From NCBI RefSeq assembly GCF_002744175.1, contig NZ_NKHF01000084.1, positions 19,978 to 83,977 of the forward strand: 64,000 nt of DNA. The letters are read 5' to 3'. Below, one piece after another: positions 41,154 through 50,295 of the stretch. The first letter of the stretch is position 1, and each line of letters opens with the position of its first letter. Source of the stretch: Pseudoalteromonas piscicida. Its GTDB lineage: Bacteria > Pseudomonadota > Gammaproteobacteria > Enterobacterales > Alteromonadaceae. Below the pieces are notes generated by a model. It had not been told where the DNA came from and made no database searches. It saw only the letters and a list, made by a program, of their open reading frames with translations. A program made the position numbers and the translations under genes.

Positions 41154-42149
41154 ATGGACTGGAATAATTTATGGTTTGTGGGGGGAGCGATCTTCGCTCT
41201 TATATCAATATTTTTAGTGACTGTGATTGTTATCAAGTGGAATGCTGACAGTATTAAGAAAAAAGGAGTGGATTATGGAACACTATTATTTTCAATTCTA
41301 TTTTTTCCAATAGGTAGTATTTATCTATTCTATATAAGCAGATTCGACCTTAGCTTAGAACCTAGCCTTGATGTATGGGAGAAGTCGGCGAGCTACTTTA
41401 ACAATATTCTTAATCCTATTCTGTTGCTGACAACTATCATACTGCTGTATAGAACTTGGAGAACCAGCGACACTGAGTTTTCCAAAATGTATAGCGTTAC
41501 TGCAAGTAGTCAAATATTAGAGCGACTAGATAAGATTTGCGAAAAAGCAATTAATAACTTGAAAGCTGAATCACTTTTCTTTGTCGATGGAGAGGTTTTA
41601 GTAATGGAGGAATGTCGAGCTGGACATGAAAGCGGGTTAAAGTCTTTCGTGGAAACACCTTTAGGTTCAGATTATAAAAATGTGGCTCATTTCAAATCAA
41701 ACTTTGATGATATATCAATTAAGCTGAGAGAAAATAACCCAAAAATGCTAAATACGATACTTTCTTACTCCGTTCAAACTCAGGGCTTCGATAAAGGTGC
41801 GGGTTACAATAATGCTTCAAGTTTTGAAGATATTGACAATGGGCTAAAGAACCACTTAAGAAAGAACGCACTATTTAGTTCTAAACGAAATAGGTATTTT
41901 TATACTTTAATCGAAAGCATTGCTGCACATTGTCAAGAACTAACGGAAATTGATAAAAAAAATAATAATGAAACGAGTTACACTCGTGCTGGCTATAGAG
42001 CAGTTAGGCTAGCTTTTGGCGATAAACTGCTAATGTTCTTGTATTGTTATTTTGAAAAATCTATCAGAAACAAGCCTATTTGTAATAGTGAAAGTGAAAA
42101 ATTGATTTCACATCATTTGGAGAAGCTAGTAAGAGATTTGATAATCTAG
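41154..42149 (+). CDS. Membrane-anchored moron, possible abortive-infection/exclusion protein
   Basis: 331 residues. Three hydrophobic helices (about 5-27, 42-61 and 84-98) precede a cytoplasmic helical domain (RYFYTLIESIAAHCQEL, RAVRLAFGDKLLMFLYCYFEKS). The layout recalls putative AbiC-type phage-exclusion proteins, but no decisive motif is seen. It is clearly more AT-rich than the tail genes on both sides and starts 7 bases after the tape measure. A fresh late-promoter copy follows it. This is the pattern of a moron: inserted, not structural, perhaps made in the lysogen. The function is inference. Confidence 0.55.
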   Translation: MDWNNLWFVGGAIFALISIFLVTVIVIKWNADSIKKKGVDYGTLLFSILFFPIGSIYLFYISRFDLSLEPSLDVWEKSASYFNNILNPILLLTTIILLYRTWRTSDTEFSKMYSVTASSQILERLDKICEKAINNLKAESLFFVDGEVLVMEECRAGHESGLKSFVETPLGSDYKNVAHFKSNFDDISIKLRENNPKMLNTILSYSVQTQGFDKGAGYNNASSFEDIDNGLKNHLRKNALFSSKRNRYFYTLIESIAAHCQELTEIDKKNNNETSYTRAGYRAVRLAFGDKLLMFLYCYFEKSIRNKPICNSESEKLISHHLEKLVRDLII

Positions 42150-42167
42150 ACCGGCTGTCTGGTAACT

Positions 42168-42193
42168 CTATGTAAACCACTTTCCCTACTCCC
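42168..42193 (+). promoter_or_regulatory. Late-promoter element, copy 2
   Basis: 25/26 identical to the copy at 32035-32060 (one G/C difference). It lies 60 bases before the first tail-tip gene and just after the moron, so the tail-tip genes have their own late promoter. Confidence 0.65.
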
Positions 42194-42252
42194 CTTGGCT
42201 CCATTAATTTTTACACTCGCTCTAACGATTCGAACACGAGCGATGAGAAATA

Positions 42253-42858
42253 ATGGAGCATCTGCCGCTACCTAAGCCCCCAAAATCTTGCGTTTTTAGA
42301 CTGGTTCCTAATAGCCAGTTGCACATCAATAAAGCCAATAATGCCTCTGAAGTATTCGATAACGAGGGTGCCTATTGGGAGTTTGAAATTGAATTGACCA
42401 ATGTGCCAGAAAGCGATGCCCTTGAGCTCGATGGCTTTTTGGCCTCTTTGCGTGGCAGTGTTGGTAGGTTCTTGATGCATGACTACCGCCGTGAGCAAGA
42501 ACGTTTAGACACAACCGCATATGTGTATGGTGGCTACAATGACGGTGCGGCACTTCCGGTGACTAACTTACCTGCTGGGCAGGTATACGCCCGTGCTGGC
42601 GAGAAAATTCAGATTGGTACAGGCTCAGCATCTGAACTAAAAATCTTAACCGAAAACGTACTCCCCTCTGCAACTGGTACAACGACACTTCGTTTTGAGT
42701 CGCCTCTTAGGCGTATTCCTGCACACAATACCCCTGTTTGTTTTGTGCGCCCTGCAGGCGTATTTAGGTTGATTGATAACAAGCAAGGCTTAGCCGATGC
42801 CCAATATAAAAATGGTGTAGTAACCAGCTGGCGTATACGTGGTAGGGAGGCGTTTTAA
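42253..42858 (+). CDS. Distal tail-region protein, unknown
   Basis: 201 residues, beta-rich (WEFEIELTNVPESDALELDGF, GSVGRFLMHDYRRE, PVCFVRPAGVFRLID). It stands where siphophages encode the distal tail or tail-tip adaptor, directly before a DUF2163-like gene. The stop and next start overlap. The exact family is not recognised. Confidence 0.6.
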   Translation: MEHLPLPKPPKSCVFRLVPNSQLHINKANNASEVFDNEGAYWEFEIELTNVPESDALELDGFLASLRGSVGRFLMHDYRREQERLDTTAYVYGGYNDGAALPVTNLPAGQVYARAGEKIQIGTGSASELKILTENVLPSATGTTTLRFESPLRRIPAHNTPVCFVRPAGVFRLIDNKQGLADAQYKNGVVTSWRIRGREAF

Positions 42859-43448
42859 TGGAGGCTGTAGCAGACTCGCTAATTAACCGTTTAGCGCGTG
42901 GCAACCCACGCTACTTTGTCGACCTTAAATTTAAGACTGGCAACTTACGCTTGCACACTGGCGTGGGTGAACGTCGCTTTTTATATCAAACCTGGTATGG
43001 CTTAGGTGCACTTGGCCAAGTGAGTGAAATACCCGCCAATGACAACAACTCAGTAAGTAATATTCGGCTGACGCTCACTACTCCAAACCCTGAGATTTTA
43101 GGCGAAGTGGCTGCTAATGACCCAGTAGGGGTTGAGGTAGATATTTGGCTTGTAGTAGTCGATGAGCATTACCGTGTTGATGGTTTTCAGCTTATTGAAA
43201 GTGGCAGTGTTGCTGCTTGCGATAGTGAGCGCGGTGCGCTGTCAAAGGTTGAGCTAACGGTGACTGGCGAGTCTCAACGCTGGCAGCAGGCTCGACTACA
43301 TCAACGATGGAATGACGCAACACAAAAGGCCCTTTACCCGGGGGATGAATTTTTCAAAGAGCAAGTCGCTGCAAACAGTACCATTTTGCCAGACACCCAA
43401 CCAGGTAGACGTATTGGAGGTCGCAATGTCAAAAACCAAAGCCACTAA
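42858..43448 (+). CDS. Tail-tip assembly protein (DUF2163-like)
   Basis: 196 residues, beta-rich, with YFVDLKFKTGNLRLHTGVGERRF, VSNIRLTLTTPNPEIL and a C-terminal RWNDATQKALYPGDEFF. This is the pattern of small tail-hub proteins encoded before a NlpC-type protein and J in siphophages. It overlaps the next gene by 23 bases. Confidence 0.65.
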   Translation: MEAVADSLINRLARGNPRYFVDLKFKTGNLRLHTGVGERRFLYQTWYGLGALGQVSEIPANDNNSVSNIRLTLTTPNPEILGEVAANDPVGVEVDIWLVVVDEHYRVDGFQLIESGSVAACDSERGALSKVELTVTGESQRWQQARLHQRWNDATQKALYPGDEFFKEQVAANSTILPDTQPGRRIGGRNVKNQSH

Positions 43449-43830
43449 GCTAAATGAATACTTGGAAAGCTGCTGGCATAAACCATTTAAATTTGGCGAG
43501 TTTGATTGCTGTTTATTTGTGGCGGATTGGATACGGGCATATCACGGGTTTGACCCAGCGCCCGAGCGCGGAGCTTATACCACATTTAAACAGGGTTTAA
43601 ACATCATTAAAAGTGGCTTTAAACATACTTTTGAAACCCGTTTAAACGTAGCGCCTATTGCGATTGACTACGCGGCCCGTGGCGATGTGGCATTGTGTGA
43701 ATATGATGGTGAGCTGGTTGGTGGCATTGTTGGCCTTGGTTGTGTGTATTGTGTATCTGATGAGGGGGTGACTACCCTACCGCTGGATGCGCTACGTTAT
43801 GTTTACCCATTGGAGCTTATCCATGAGTAA
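43426..43830 (+). CDS. Tail-tip NlpC/P60-like protein (DUF6950)
   Basis: 134 residues from ATG 43426, five bases after GGAGG. The motif FKFGEFDCCLFVADWI has the Asp-Cys at the usual NlpC catalytic place; AARGDVALCEYDG is the matching later strand. The second cysteine after DC is unusual, and the catalytic histidine is less clear. Lambda K-like proteins help tail assembly and cell-wall passage. Repeat cluster E lies within residues 50-75. Confidence 0.75.
   Translation: MSKTKATKLNEYLESCWHKPFKFGEFDCCLFVADWIRAYHGFDPAPERGAYTTFKQGLNIIKSGFKHTFETRLNVAPIAIDYAARGDVALCEYDGELVGGIVGLGCVYCVSDEGVTTLPLDALRYVYPLELIHE
43584..43647. repeat. Phased GTTTAAAC cluster E (six copies) inside a gene
   Basis: Cores centred at 43587.5, 43598.5, 43608.5 (ATTAAA), 43620.5, about 43633 (TTTGAAA) and 43643.5, spacings 11, 10, 12, about 12 and 11. 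All lie inside the tail-tip NlpC-like gene, read in different codon phases (Phe-Lys, Leu-Asn, Ile-Lys). Confidence 0.75.
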
Positions 43831-46800
43831 GGTTGTTGACGTAGTTGGCGATGTTGTTGGCGGTGTTTGGGATTTTACCGTTGGTGCTTTATTTGGCGGC
43901 TTGATGCCGGATGCAACTCAGCCTGAGCAGGATGTCGCCACACTAGCAAAAGGGCTGCAAAAAGGCATAGACCAACCTAGGCGTATTACCTTTGGTCGCG
44001 ACCGTGTAGGCGGTGTGATTGCACACCAAGCCACAGTAACGCGTGGTGAAAAAGAATTTATCCAATTGATTGTGCTTATCAACGGTGCTCCGATTGATGC
44101 CCTTGAGAATGTTTATATTGCCAATAAACCCATTAGCGATTATCCAGCTGGTTCTTACGACTACGCTGTTGCAGATGGTCGCCACAGTCATGCAATACAG
44201 TTAGCCGTACAGCGAATGAAGGGCTGGACTGTTAAACACATCGGTCGCGACCAAGCGCACATCTTTTTAGAGCTCGAAAACAACCGTGAAGTATTCCCTG
44301 ATGGCGTGAGCGACTGCGAGTTTTTAATTCGTGGTGCCAGAGTGTGGGATCCACGTGATGCAAGCCAAGATCCAGACGATAGAAATACGTGGAAGTGGTC
44401 ACAAAATGCAGTGCTGTGCACCCTGCACTACGTTAGGTTTTATGGGGCAAACCAAGTGCCAGTTAGTCACCTGCCCATGAATTGGTGGATAGCTGCGGCT
44501 AACGTGTGTGATGAAGAAGCGGAATACACCGATAGCCAAGGCGAGACCCATAAAGAACCCCGTTACACAGTCAATGGCACTTTTGCATTTACCTCACGAC
44601 CACTTGAGGTTTTACAGCAACTTGAACGGAGTTTTGCCGGCAAAGTATTTAGGCAAATGGGCCAGTGGTATGTGCGCGTGGGTGCCTGGTACGGCGCACC
44701 CACTTACACCGTCACCATGGCCGATGTGCTGGGCGATGTAAAAATAAAATGGCACGCGGATTTACGCGAGCGCGCCAATACTGTACGTGCGCAATTCGTT
44801 GACCCCAAACAAAACTATGAGCGTACAGATGCACCGCCAGTGATTGCACAGTCTTACCTAGAGCAAGACGCCCAGCCACTAGAGCAAACGCTATCACTCC
44901 CCTTTGTGCGCAGTAGCGCTACCGCTCAGCGACTCGCTGCTATACAGCTAGAACAAACACGCTTAGGTGCCATTGAGCTACCGCTAAGACACACAGGCCT
45001 ACGTGCGGCAGTCGGGCGAACCATTAAGGTAGATATACCCGAGTATCATATAAACAATAAGATTTACCGCGTAATCGATAGACGTTTTAGGCTCGACCGT
45101 GGTGTTACTATCCGCTGTATTGAAGATGGTCCAGGTCTTTGGGCTGATGGCATGGTGCCAGGTGTTGAGGATTTAACACCCAATACGGATTATGTGCCTG
45201 GTATACCTCTATCTATAGAGAGCCTTAATGTATCTTTAGATGCGGATGGCAATGGCGTGATCAGCTGGTCGCACCCTGCACCGGATGCAGTATATGCGTA
45301 TGACGTAGAAATTGATGACGGCGAAAATCAAGCATATAAAGCTGCGGTTACCTACCCGGCATTAACATTGCCTACATTCAATATGGGCAACTACACAGTA
45401 CGTATTTTTGCTCGCAACATTTACGGTAAGCGATCAGCTGCAGTCGCAACACAATTTAGTGTGCTAAAGCCGGTAAAACCGCAAGTAAATATAACCAGCG
45501 ACTATAACCAACTTACCTTGACCGCGTCATTACCCGCTGTTGGCGTTGGGACGCAATACCAGTGGATGTATTTAGGTACAGATGGTGATCCCCAACAAAG
45601 TGAGATGGTGTATGCACAAACTTACAATCGGATTGGACTTAGTCCAGAAACCGAATACAAATTCAAAGTTCGTACTGTCAATTTAATGGGGGAAAGCGAC
45701 TGGCTAGTTGTAACTGCTCAGACATCGAGTGTTAATTTAAGTGAATTTGTAAATGACTTGCCATTAACCAAGCTAAGTGAAGACGCGCAAACGTTGATCC
45801 GTGATATAGATAAACAAGTCGATAGACTACGCCCGAGCACTGAACAAAATCTACCGTCGCTGATTGCAAGAAACATTGATCAGATCCAGAGTTTGCAAAA
45901 CGTCACTGCAATACTGGATGATTCATTAGCCGTTGGACTTCCCAACCAGTTGCGCACAGTAAACATCAAACTGGATGAGACGGTATTAACGCTAACCGAC
46001 ATGCAGCGTGCAGTATTTGACGTAACGGGGAACTATACATCGTTTCGGCAAGAGTACGAGCGCAAGATGTTGGACAATGAACGTCTGATAGATGCGATTG
46101 TTTACGTTGACCCAGATAGCGGTGTCATTGTTAACCGAGCCTATCAATACACCGACAATCAATTTTCCTTGGCTCAAACACATATTAACGGTGTTGATGG
46201 TCGCGTATCGTTTGAGGCGCGGCGGATCACACAAACCCAGAGTCAGCTCAATGAAGCAACCGCCCAGATTATGGTACAAGCTGGGCTAATCAACCAGCGC
46301 GCCACTTACACAGAAGTGAATGCCCAAATCGCAGGAGCTATAGCAGCCCTAACCCCAGCCTATAGCTGGCAATTTAACACCAGTGCGGAGGGTTTTACTG
46401 GTCATAGCAGTCACAATGTCTTGGGCTTTGTTGTATGTAGTCACACTCTAAATAGTCCAGCTATTGAGTACAGCGCTAGTCAAAACCCAATGTTTAGGTT
46501 GCGAGTGCGCAGACATCCAGAAAGTACTTGGGCTGGTGAAATCCATTTTGGCGGAGTTCATGCTATCCCTGTGCCGGAGCCAAATAGCCTTGACTGGGAA
46601 ATTATCCAGATCGACGCGACGGGCACACCAGGATATACCGGTACCATTACCGCGCTGACCTTTGAGTTGGGTGGCTGTGATGTTGACTATATTGAGGTGG
46701 GTAAACGTGGTGCTAATGATCTAGCGCTACGCGATATCACTGCGCGTACAACCACCATAGAGCAAGAGCTTGACGCTGGAACTGGCCGTATGGCTCAGTA

Positions 46801-49800
46801 TGCAACCACAGCTTGGACCAATGCGCAGGGTTACCAGACGCAAAGTAACGTGCAGGCCGCGTTGGACTCATTTAACAGCACATACGGTATAAGCGCTGCA
46901 TTACAAGAACTGGCAGACAATGATGTAATTGTTAAAGCAAACTCCGCTCAGACTTGGATAGATGGAGCTAACGCTACTATTAAAAATCAAGTTACGCAGT
47001 TACTGAACGAGGATGAAGGCGTCAACCAAAAGTTGGCATTGGCTGAGCATCAGTTAGATGCAATTGCTGGAGAAATGGGTCAAGCAATTACTCAAATTCA
47101 AGGACTAGAGCTAGAAGCCGCAGGTAAATCTCTTAGTGATTTAATGACCGAGTATAACACCCTACTCCGCAACAATGAGTTGGCTGAGCTTGGTGTAACG
47201 GTTGCTCACGCTAATAGTAAGTTGAGTGCGCTGTCTGATAATGTCAGTGCTGTTGTAGAACAAACGACTCACCTCATTGCAATGCAAAACCAAAATGTTG
47301 CTGGAGTAACAGCCCTGGGTCGTGCCTATGCTAACGAGCGTCAGGCGAGTGCGGAACGTGAACAGCATTTACGCGCCGAGATAACGACCGAAAGCGGTAA
47401 AGCCGTAGCAAAGGCGATTGACTTTACACGGGCCGCAACTGGCTATTGTGTTGATGCTGACGGTAACCACGTGGATGAACAAAATGCAGTGGCCTGTGAG
47501 GCTGCTGGCCATAATTGGATTGACGGCCCCGTGGTTGAGCGCAGCATGATGCTGGCAACAGCTATGGTGGATGCTCGGGGCTATCAAACCAGTAGCCAAG
47601 TTAGTTCCACAATCAATACATTTAATGCTCAATATGGAATTACGACTGTCCTACAGACACTGAGCGACAATAACACTCTTGAAAAGGCCAATGCGGCATC
47701 TACTTGGATAGCAGCTGCAGACGGCTATATCCGTGACCAAATCAACATTTATAACAATGCAGATGGTGGTATTAATGATCAGTTTGCCCAAGTTGATCAG
47801 ACACTAGACGCTATTGCCGGAGAGATAAGCCGCAATATTGTACAAATTAGAGGGAGGCAGCTTGCTGATGATGCTCAGAGTTTGAATGAGGTAATAGCCG
47901 CCTATAATCAGTTGGTACAGGGCAACGATTTAGCACAACAGAATGTCAAACTATCAGTGGCCCAAGACAAGTTGAACGCAGTAACTGATGAGTTGGCATC
48001 GACAGCCAGCTACGCGTTGGAGCTGGGCGCCCTGCACAACCAAAATCAGGCATATATTACGACGCTAGCAAAGGCTTTTGCCAATGAAGTGCGAGCTAGT
48101 GTGACGCGTGATGAACGTTTTGCGGTGTTCGTAGGCAATACCGAAGCTGCGTTTAGCGATGTAACCGAAGCGTTTGCTGAAGTTAACCATGCCAACATTG
48201 TTCGGGATCAGACTTTTAGCGCTTTTGCTGCAAATACCGAGGCGGCATTTCAAACAGTAACTGAAGCGTTAGCAGACCAAGAGCAAGCTCTGGCGAAACA
48301 ACGGACTGACCTGGTCGCTAAGATAGAGCAGGACAACACCGCAACATTAGCCAGTGCGATTACTTATACCCGTGCAGCCGTGGGCTATTGCATAGACGAT
48401 GATGGAAACATCACCAATGAAACTGATGCCGTACAATGTGTAACTGCTGGGCATAGTTGGGTCGATGGACCACTTGCTGAATACATCCGTAACTTGTCGT
48501 TGACCAATGCTGCTGATGAGTCTGTTAGCATTTCGGATATTCGTCAAGCGTTCGAGACACAAAACGGAGAGCTGATTGCCCGTGGTGGTTGGGTGATCAA
48601 TAACGAAGGACGTATTGTTTCAATAGCCGGTTACAATGACGGCGATGTAGGTAGTATAGATCTAGCTGCTGATATAATTCGTCAGGGGGTGATGATTGGT
48701 AACACGTTTGTACCAACATCATACGTTGATAATGCGGACCCTGAAAAACCAGTCCATGTATTTCGCGGTAGACTTGTGTTAGGTAACTACGTTGTTGAGT
48801 CGGAGCAGGATATTCGGGGCTTAGATGGTGAACGAGGTCCGCAAGGGATCCCCGGTGAGCCTGGAGCGGACGGTAAATCATCATATACATGGATAAAGTA
48901 TGCTTATAGCCCTTCAGGCGAAGGCATAAGTAATTATCCAGATGGACGAGATTATATTGGCATAGCATATAACAAGTTATCATCACTGGAGTCTAGCAAC
49001 CCTGCTGATTACACTTGGACTAAATATAAAGGAGCTCAAGGACCTTCTGGTGCTGATGGCTTGCCAGGAGAGCCAGGTCAAGATGGGCAAACGCTATATA
49101 CGTGGATTGCCTATAGTGATAGTCCAAGCGGTAACCCTCTTTATCAAACCCCTACAGATGCTACCCAATACATCGGTATTGCTGTAAATCAAGCAACTCC
49201 ATCTGAGTCTAATGACCCCACAGACTACATTTGGTCAAAGTTTAGGGGAGACCGAGGTTCTAAAGGTGAATCTGGTCGCCAAGGTGACCCAGGTTCTCGC
49301 GGTGCGGGCAAGTTTCAAATTGGGACTAGTTCTGGTACTTGGTACGATTCTATCGCAAATGGGTGTTGTACAGGAGGAAGCCCTGTACTTAATGATGTTG
49401 TTACTATTTATAAAGTTAGTGACCCTGCACATCAAACTACAAAATTATGGAATGGTTCCAACTGGGAACAAACTTCCCTGCACATACACGGTAGTGCATT
49501 AATAGATGGCACTGTGATTGCCAATGGAGTTGTAGCTGCAAAAGGCACAATTGACAGCATCACAGCTGTATCTGGACATGTCAAAATCAATAATGATGGC
49601 ATTGAAGCGATTAAGGTAAGTTCAAATGCCCAATTTGTTACTCCTCCAGGGGCAAGCGCTGCAAATAATCCCAGTGCAATGCGTATAAATTCCAATAGCG
49701 GCATAAGTGGCAGTATGTATATTTATAACCCCAATAGTAGTGGTTATGGTGCTTCAATTTATGCAAAAGGTACGTATGCGCTATACTCTCAGCGTGGCAT

Positions 49801-50290
49801 TATTGGCCCATTTACAGGTGGTCATGAAGGACTGATAGATAAATCTATTCAAATTGAGGCTGGAGATCTAGTAAAGGATATCGAATTGGTCAATATTGCC
49901 GACCTGTCTAATGCCATTTGTACCATGGAACCTACCACCCAACCAAATGACAGAGCCGTACGCGGCATATTTATCTCACGCACCGACCTGACCAATCAGA
50001 TTGCAGCACTACGAGGATATCGTGGTTTTGAGCGGTTTATAGAGTTCCGAGATACACACGATTTGATCTCGTTCAATGCATTGGGTGAGGGCGTATTAAA
50101 CATTTGCGGGCATGGAGGCGATATCGAGACAGGTGATTACCTGTGTAGTAGTGCGATGCGAGGCAAAGCAATGCGCCAAGCAGATCAGAACTTTGAACGG
50201 CCCTACACCATCGCACAGGCGCGCCACCCCATCACATTTACACATCCTGACCAGGTCAAACAGGCTGCGGTCATCTATCTCAGAGGTTAA
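43823..50290 (+). CDS. Tail tip / host-specificity protein, J-like
   Basis: 2155 residues from ATG 43823. The first 450 residues match the J-type tail hub (RGEKEFIQLIVLINGAPIDALENVYI, YVRFYGANQVPVSHLPMNWW, RVGAWYGAPTYTVTMADVLG). Fibronectin-like domains follow (about 465-640), then long coiled-coil parts with an internal duplication (46.79-47.54 kb and 47.54-48.48 kb) including a cysteine-framed loop (YCVDADGN and YCIDDDGN). Three collagen-like Gly-x-y stretches (48.82, 49.03 and 49.25 kb) are separated by two copies of a small domain (YTWIKYAYSPSG and YTWIAYSDSPSG). It contacts the receptor and triggers DNA release. Confidence 0.88.
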   Translation: MSKVVDVVGDVVGGVWDFTVGALFGGLMPDATQPEQDVATLAKGLQKGIDQPRRITFGRDRVGGVIAHQATVTRGEKEFIQLIVLINGAPIDALENVYIANKPISDYPAGSYDYAVADGRHSHAIQLAVQRMKGWTVKHIGRDQAHIFLELENNREVFPDGVSDCEFLIRGARVWDPRDASQDPDDRNTWKWSQNAVLCTLHYVRFYGANQVPVSHLPMNWWIAAANVCDEEAEYTDSQGETHKEPRYTVNGTFAFTSRPLEVLQQLERSFAGKVFRQMGQWYVRVGAWYGAPTYTVTMADVLGDVKIKWHADLRERANTVRAQFVDPKQNYERTDAPPVIAQSYLEQDAQPLEQTLSLPFVRSSATAQRLAAIQLEQTRLGAIELPLRHTGLRAAVGRTIKVDIPEYHINNKIYRVIDRRFRLDRGVTIRCIEDGPGLWADGMVPGVEDLTPNTDYVPGIPLSIESLNVSLDADGNGVISWSHPAPDAVYAYDVEIDDGENQAYKAAVTYPALTLPTFNMGNYTVRIFARNIYGKRSAAVATQFSVLKPVKPQVNITSDYNQLTLTASLPAVGVGTQYQWMYLGTDGDPQQSEMVYAQTYNRIGLSPETEYKFKVRTVNLMGESDWLVVTAQTSSVNLSEFVNDLPLTKLSEDAQTLIRDIDKQVDRLRPSTEQNLPSLIARNIDQIQSLQNVTAILDDSLAVGLPNQLRTVNIKLDETVLTLTDMQRAVFDVTGNYTSFRQEYERKMLDNERLIDAIVYVDPDSGVIVNRAYQYTDNQFSLAQTHINGVDGRVSFEARRITQTQSQLNEATAQIMVQAGLINQRATYTEVNAQIAGAIAALTPAYSWQFNTSAEGFTGHSSHNVLGFVVCSHTLNSPAIEYSASQNPMFRLRVRRHPESTWAGEIHFGGVHAIPVPEPNSLDWEIIQIDATGTPGYTGTITALTFELGGCDVDYIEVGKRGANDLALRDITARTTTIEQELDAGTGRMAQYATTAWTNAQGYQTQSNVQAALDSFNSTYGISAALQELADNDVIVKANSAQTWIDGANATIKNQVTQLLNEDEGVNQKLALAEHQLDAIAGEMGQAITQIQGLELEAAGKSLSDLMTEYNTLLRNNELAELGVTVAHANSKLSALSDNVSAVVEQTTHLIAMQNQNVAGVTALGRAYANERQASAEREQHLRAEITTESGKAVAKAIDFTRAATGYCVDADGNHVDEQNAVACEAAGHNWIDGPVVERSMMLATAMVDARGYQTSSQVSSTINTFNAQYGITTVLQTLSDNNTLEKANAASTWIAAADGYIRDQINIYNNADGGINDQFAQVDQTLDAIAGEISRNIVQIRGRQLADDAQSLNEVIAAYNQLVQGNDLAQQNVKLSVAQDKLNAVTDELASTASYALELGALHNQNQAYITTLAKAFANEVRASVTRDERFAVFVGNTEAAFSDVTEAFAEVNHANIVRDQTFSAFAANTEAAFQTVTEALADQEQALAKQRTDLVAKIEQDNTATLASAITYTRAAVGYCIDDDGNITNETDAVQCVTAGHSWVDGPLAEYIRNLSLTNAADESVSISDIRQAFETQNGELIARGGWVINNEGRIVSIAGYNDGDVGSIDLAADIIRQGVMIGNTFVPTSYVDNADPEKPVHVFRGRLVLGNYVVESEQDIRGLDGERGPQGIPGEPGADGKSSYTWIKYAYSPSGEGISNYPDGRDYIGIAYNKLSSLESSNPADYTWTKYKGAQGPSGADGLPGEPGQDGQTLYTWIAYSDSPSGNPLYQTPTDATQYIGIAVNQATPSESNDPTDYIWSKFRGDRGSKGESGRQGDPGSRGAGKFQIGTSSGTWYDSIANGCCTGGSPVLNDVVTIYKVSDPAHQTTKLWNGSNWEQTSLHIHGSALIDGTVIANGVVAAKGTIDSITAVSGHVKINNDGIEAIKVSSNAQFVTPPGASAANNPSAMRINSNSGISGSMYIYNPNSSGYGASIYAKGTYALYSQRGIIGPFTGGHEGLIDKSIQIEAGDLVKDIELVNIADLSNAICTMEPTTQPNDRAVRGIFISRTDLTNQIAALRGYRGFERFIEFRDTHDLISFNALGEGVLNICGHGGDIETGDYLCSSAMRGKAMRQADQNFERPYTIAQARHPITFTHPDQVKQAAVIYLRG

Positions 50291-50295
50291 CACTA

